Of a stretch of DNA of 8,218 nt, positions 6,375 through 8,218 are shown piece by piece. The DNA comes from Alphaproteobacteria bacterium (GTDB lineage: Bacteria > Pseudomonadota > Alphaproteobacteria > Sphingomonadales > Sphingomonadaceae). The first letter of the stretch is position 1, and every line of letters begins with the position of its first letter. Under the pieces are notes generated by a model, which ran no database searches, was not told the DNA's origin, and saw only the letters and a program-made list of their open reading frames with translations. The translations under genes and the position numbers were made by a program. The DNA is taken from contig JAENVZ010000012.1 in the NCBI GenBank assembly GCA_016650315.1, positions 1-8,218 on the forward strand, read 5' to 3'.

Positions 6375-7214
6375 ATGGTTATTAAATTTGATCCCGGCCT
6401 TTATATCGTCGCTGGCCCGATCGGCAACTTGTCTGATCTGACACCCAGGGCAGCCGAACTGCTTCGCGGGGCGGATGTCGTCGCGGTGGAGGATAGCCGG
6501 GTCAGCGCAAAACTGCTTCGCCATGCGGGTTCGGACCGGCCGATGGTCCCCTATCACGACCATAGCAGCGAGAAATTACGGGCGCAGCTGGTGGAACGGA
6601 TGGCAAGTGAAACCATTGCGTTGCTGTCGGATGCGGGGACTCCGTTAATCTCTGACCCAGGCTACAAGCTGGTACGCGATGCACGCGCGGCGGGGCGGTT
6701 TGTTACAACTTTGCCGGGGCCTAGCGCCGCCATTGCCGCATTGACGCTGTCGGGCCTTCCAACCGACCGTTTCCTCTTCATGGGGTTTCTGCCTTCCAAG
6801 GCAAAGGCGCGGGGAGATGTGCTGACGGAAATCGTCGCCGTGCGCGCAACCCTGATCTTTTACGAAAGCGGCCCGCGTCTGTCCGACAGCCTTGCCGCGA
6901 TGGCGCTGGTGCTCGGCGATCGTGACGCGGCAGTAGTCCGCGAAATCAGCAAGACGTTCGAAGAAACGGTGACGGGCTGCCTCTCCGAATTGTCTGCCCG
7001 CTACGCCGACGCGCCACCAAAAGGGGAAATTGTCGTCATTGTCGGATCACCGGGAGAGGCGCCCGCGCCCAGTGAGGCCGACAGCGATGCGGCACTTGTG
7101 GAAGCCATGGCCCGCTTGCCTGTGTCGAAGGCGGCAGGGGAGGTGGCAAAGAAACTCGGCCTGGACCGGCGCACCCTTTATGCACGCGCGATGGTGCTAA
7201 AGGATGAAGCGTGA
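6375..7214 (+). CDS. rsmI: 16S rRNA (cytidine1402-2'-O)-methyltransferase RsmI
   Basis: RsmI is a SAM-dependent tetrapyrrole-methylase-fold enzyme that 2'-O-methylates C1402 in the decoding centre of 16S rRNA. This copy has 279 aa, the usual size. Its motifs are in order: GLYIVAGPIGNLSDLTPRA at about 8-26, AVEDSR at 37-42 (AEDTR in many relatives), LLSDAGTPLISDPGY at 83-97, LPGPSA at 113-118, RFLFMGFLPSK at 132-142, IFYESGPRL at 161-169, REISKTFEE at 189-197 and KGEIVVIV at 216-223. A C-terminal helical domain ends in SKAAGEVAKKLGLDRRTLYARAM. ATG at 6375 is preferred over the in-frame TTG at 6363, because GLYIVA.PIGNL normally lies a few residues from the start. Its Shine-Dalgarno sequence is weak. 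It opens a rightward operon with yraN (4-nt overlap). Its start lies 11 nt from the longer start of the divergent lipoprotein gene, so the promoters must overlap coding sequence. Confidence 0.95.
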   Translation: MVIKFDPGLYIVAGPIGNLSDLTPRAAELLRGADVVAVEDSRVSAKLLRHAGSDRPMVPYHDHSSEKLRAQLVERMASETIALLSDAGTPLISDPGYKLVRDARAAGRFVTTLPGPSAAIAALTLSGLPTDRFLFMGFLPSKAKARGDVLTEIVAVRATLIFYESGPRLSDSLAAMALVLGDRDAAVVREISKTFEETVTGCLSELSARYADAPPKGEIVVIVGSPGEAPAPSEADSDAALVEAMARLPVSKAAGEVAKKLGLDRRTLYARAMVLKDEA

Positions 7215-7564
7215 AGCGGCAGCAAGCCGAAGCGCGTGGCAGGCGGGCGGAAACGCTCTGCGCATGGTGGTTGCGGCTCAAGGGCTGGCGAATATTGGCG
7301 CGACGCGTCCGTGCGCATGGCGGGGAGGTTGACCTGATCGCCCGACGCGGCAGGATGGTCGCTTTCATCGAGGTCAAGGCCCGCGCCACACTGGCCGATC
7401 TGGATATGGCCATTGACGCACGCCGTCTGTCGCGGGTCGCGGCGGCGGCACGAATGCTTGCGTCCCGCTATGCCCGATCAGGGGATGACATACGGATCGA
7501 CGTGATGCTCCTTGCACCCGGGCACTTGCCGCGCCATCTGGTCAACGTCTGGCATGGTGGTTAA
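7211..7564 (+). CDS. yraN: YraN/UPF0102 family small nuclease-fold protein
   Basis: This 117-aa protein is the usual length for the family. It has the PD-(D/E)XK-like core GGEVDLIARRGRMVAFIEVKAR, with D41, E54 and K56 as the predicted metal-binding and catalytic residues, preceded by a basic helix with AEARGRRAE. The family is widespread beside rsmI and the PBP-activator gene, and its in vivo role is not well established; a DNA-processing role has been suggested from the fold. The start is GTG at 7211, overlapping the rsmI TGA by 4 nt (GTGA). A strong AAGGA at 7200-7204 lies 6 nt upstream, so it is translationally coupled to rsmI. No defect is visible. Confidence 0.93.
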   Translation: MKRQQAEARGRRAETLCAWWLRLKGWRILARRVRAHGGEVDLIARRGRMVAFIEVKARATLADLDMAIDARRLSRVAAAARMLASRYARSGDDIRIDVMLLAPGHLPRHLVNVWHGG

Positions 7565-7595
7565 ATCGTCGCCGAATAGGAATGAAGGAACGCAT

Positions 7596-8218
7596 ATGCC
7601 GCTGAAAGTCGCCGTCCAGATGGACCCGATGCATTCGATCAAGATTGGTGGGGATTCCACCTTCTATATTATGCTGGCGGCGCAAAAGCGGGGTCATCAA
7701 CTGTACCATTATCTCGCACCCGATCTGAATTACCGCGATGGACGCGTGACCGCGCGTGCTTTTCCAGTGACGGTTCAGGCGGTGGAGGGGGAACATTTCC
7801 ACTTTGGCGAGCCGGTCAAGATCGACCTTGGGCGCGATATTGATGTGGTGTTGATGCGGCAGGACCCGCCCTTTGATCTGGGTTACATCACCGCCACACA
7901 CCTGTTGGAACGAATCCAGCATGAAACGCTGGTCGTCAACGACCCGGCGTCGGTCCGCAATGCGCCGGAAAAGGTGTTCGTGCTTGATTATGCGCGCTTC
8001 ATGCCGCCAACGCTCATCACCCGCAGCCTTGATGAAGTGCGGGCGTTTCAGGCCGAACATGGCGACATCGTGATCAAGCCTCTGCACGGCAATGCGGGCA
8101 GCGCTGTATTTCGCATCAGCGCGGATGGCGCAAACCTTGCCGCGCTGACCGAATTATTTGGGCAGGTCTGGGTCGAACCCTTCATGGTGCAGGCGTTTAT
8201 CAAGGAAGTGGCGGGCGG
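7596..8218 (+). CDS. gshB: Glutathione synthetase GshB, 3' truncated by the window edge
   Basis: This is the ATP-grasp ligase that joins gamma-glutamylcysteine and glycine to make glutathione in the cytoplasm. 207 complete codons are visible of a protein that is usually about 315 aa. The start ATG at 7596 has AAGGAA (7585-7590) 5 nt upstream. Recognisable segments are VAVQMDPMHSIKIGGDSTF at about 5-23, VVLMRQDPPFDLGYITATHLLE at about 84-105, VVNDPASVRNAPEKVFVL near 113-130 and the ATP-binding IVIKPLHGNAGSAVFRI at about 158-174. The glycine-rich loop reads GNAGSA here against GMGGAS in E. coli, a modest variation. It lies 31 nt after yraN and is probably in the same operon. Confidence 0.95.
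   Translation, partial: MPLKVAVQMDPMHSIKIGGDSTFYIMLAAQKRGHQLYHYLAPDLNYRDGRVTARAFPVTVQAVEGEHFHFGEPVKIDLGRDIDVVLMRQDPPFDLGYITATHLLERIQHETLVVNDPASVRNAPEKVFVLDYARFMPPTLITRSLDEVRAFQAEHGDIVIKPLHGNAGSAVFRISADGANLAALTELFGQVWVEPFMVQAFIKEVAG

Noticed and set aside
7596..8218. GNAGSA glycine loop in GshB as a sign of inactivation
   Set aside because: The loop still has small flexible residues and all surrounding motifs are intact; this is within plausible family variation.

Overview
The window looks like part of a Sphingomonadales-type alphaproteobacterial chromosome. It is GC-rich, and its right half carries the divergent gene set penicillin-binding protein activator (LppC/LpoA-like) / rsmI-yraN-gshB, whose proteins read like those of sphingomonads. 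This assignment rests on remembered protein character; no search was run.

Left part (1-4375, all on the minus strand): a tightly packed accessory operon that looks like a Type III-like restriction-modification system. Transcription order is res (1018-aa helicase plus PD-(D/E)XK nuclease, BPTD_3080-like), a previously hidden 56-aa ORF, a 271-aa NYN-domain protein with an intact set of acidic residues, and mod, the N-terminal 111 codons of a DNA methyltransferase that runs off the left edge. The junctions are a 2-nt gap, a 4-nt ATGA overlap and a 1-nt TAATG overlap, so the four genes are probably co-transcribed and translationally coupled. The NYN protein and the small ORF are extra parts that a classical two-gene mod-res system lacks. 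This operon is the best candidate here for an under-described defence system.

Middle (about 4430-5160): no intact gene that I can support. It holds a small hairpin just upstream of res, an 8-bp perfect inverted repeat, a good sigma70-like promoter pointing right with a dyad in its spacer, a sequence matching the 3' end of a tRNA-Ala (or tmRNA) including CCA, and a decayed 3' end of a thiolase gene with a one-base frameshift. Together these read as the right-hand border of an integrated element: a tRNA-3'-end attachment site followed by a damaged flanking chromosomal gene.

Right part (5161-8218): core genes. The lipoprotein PBP activator is transcribed leftward. Divergently, rsmI (16S rRNA C1402 2'-O-methyltransferase), yraN (small nuclease-fold protein, 4-nt overlap with rsmI) and gshB (glutathione synthetase, cut by the right edge) are transcribed rightward and probably form one operon.
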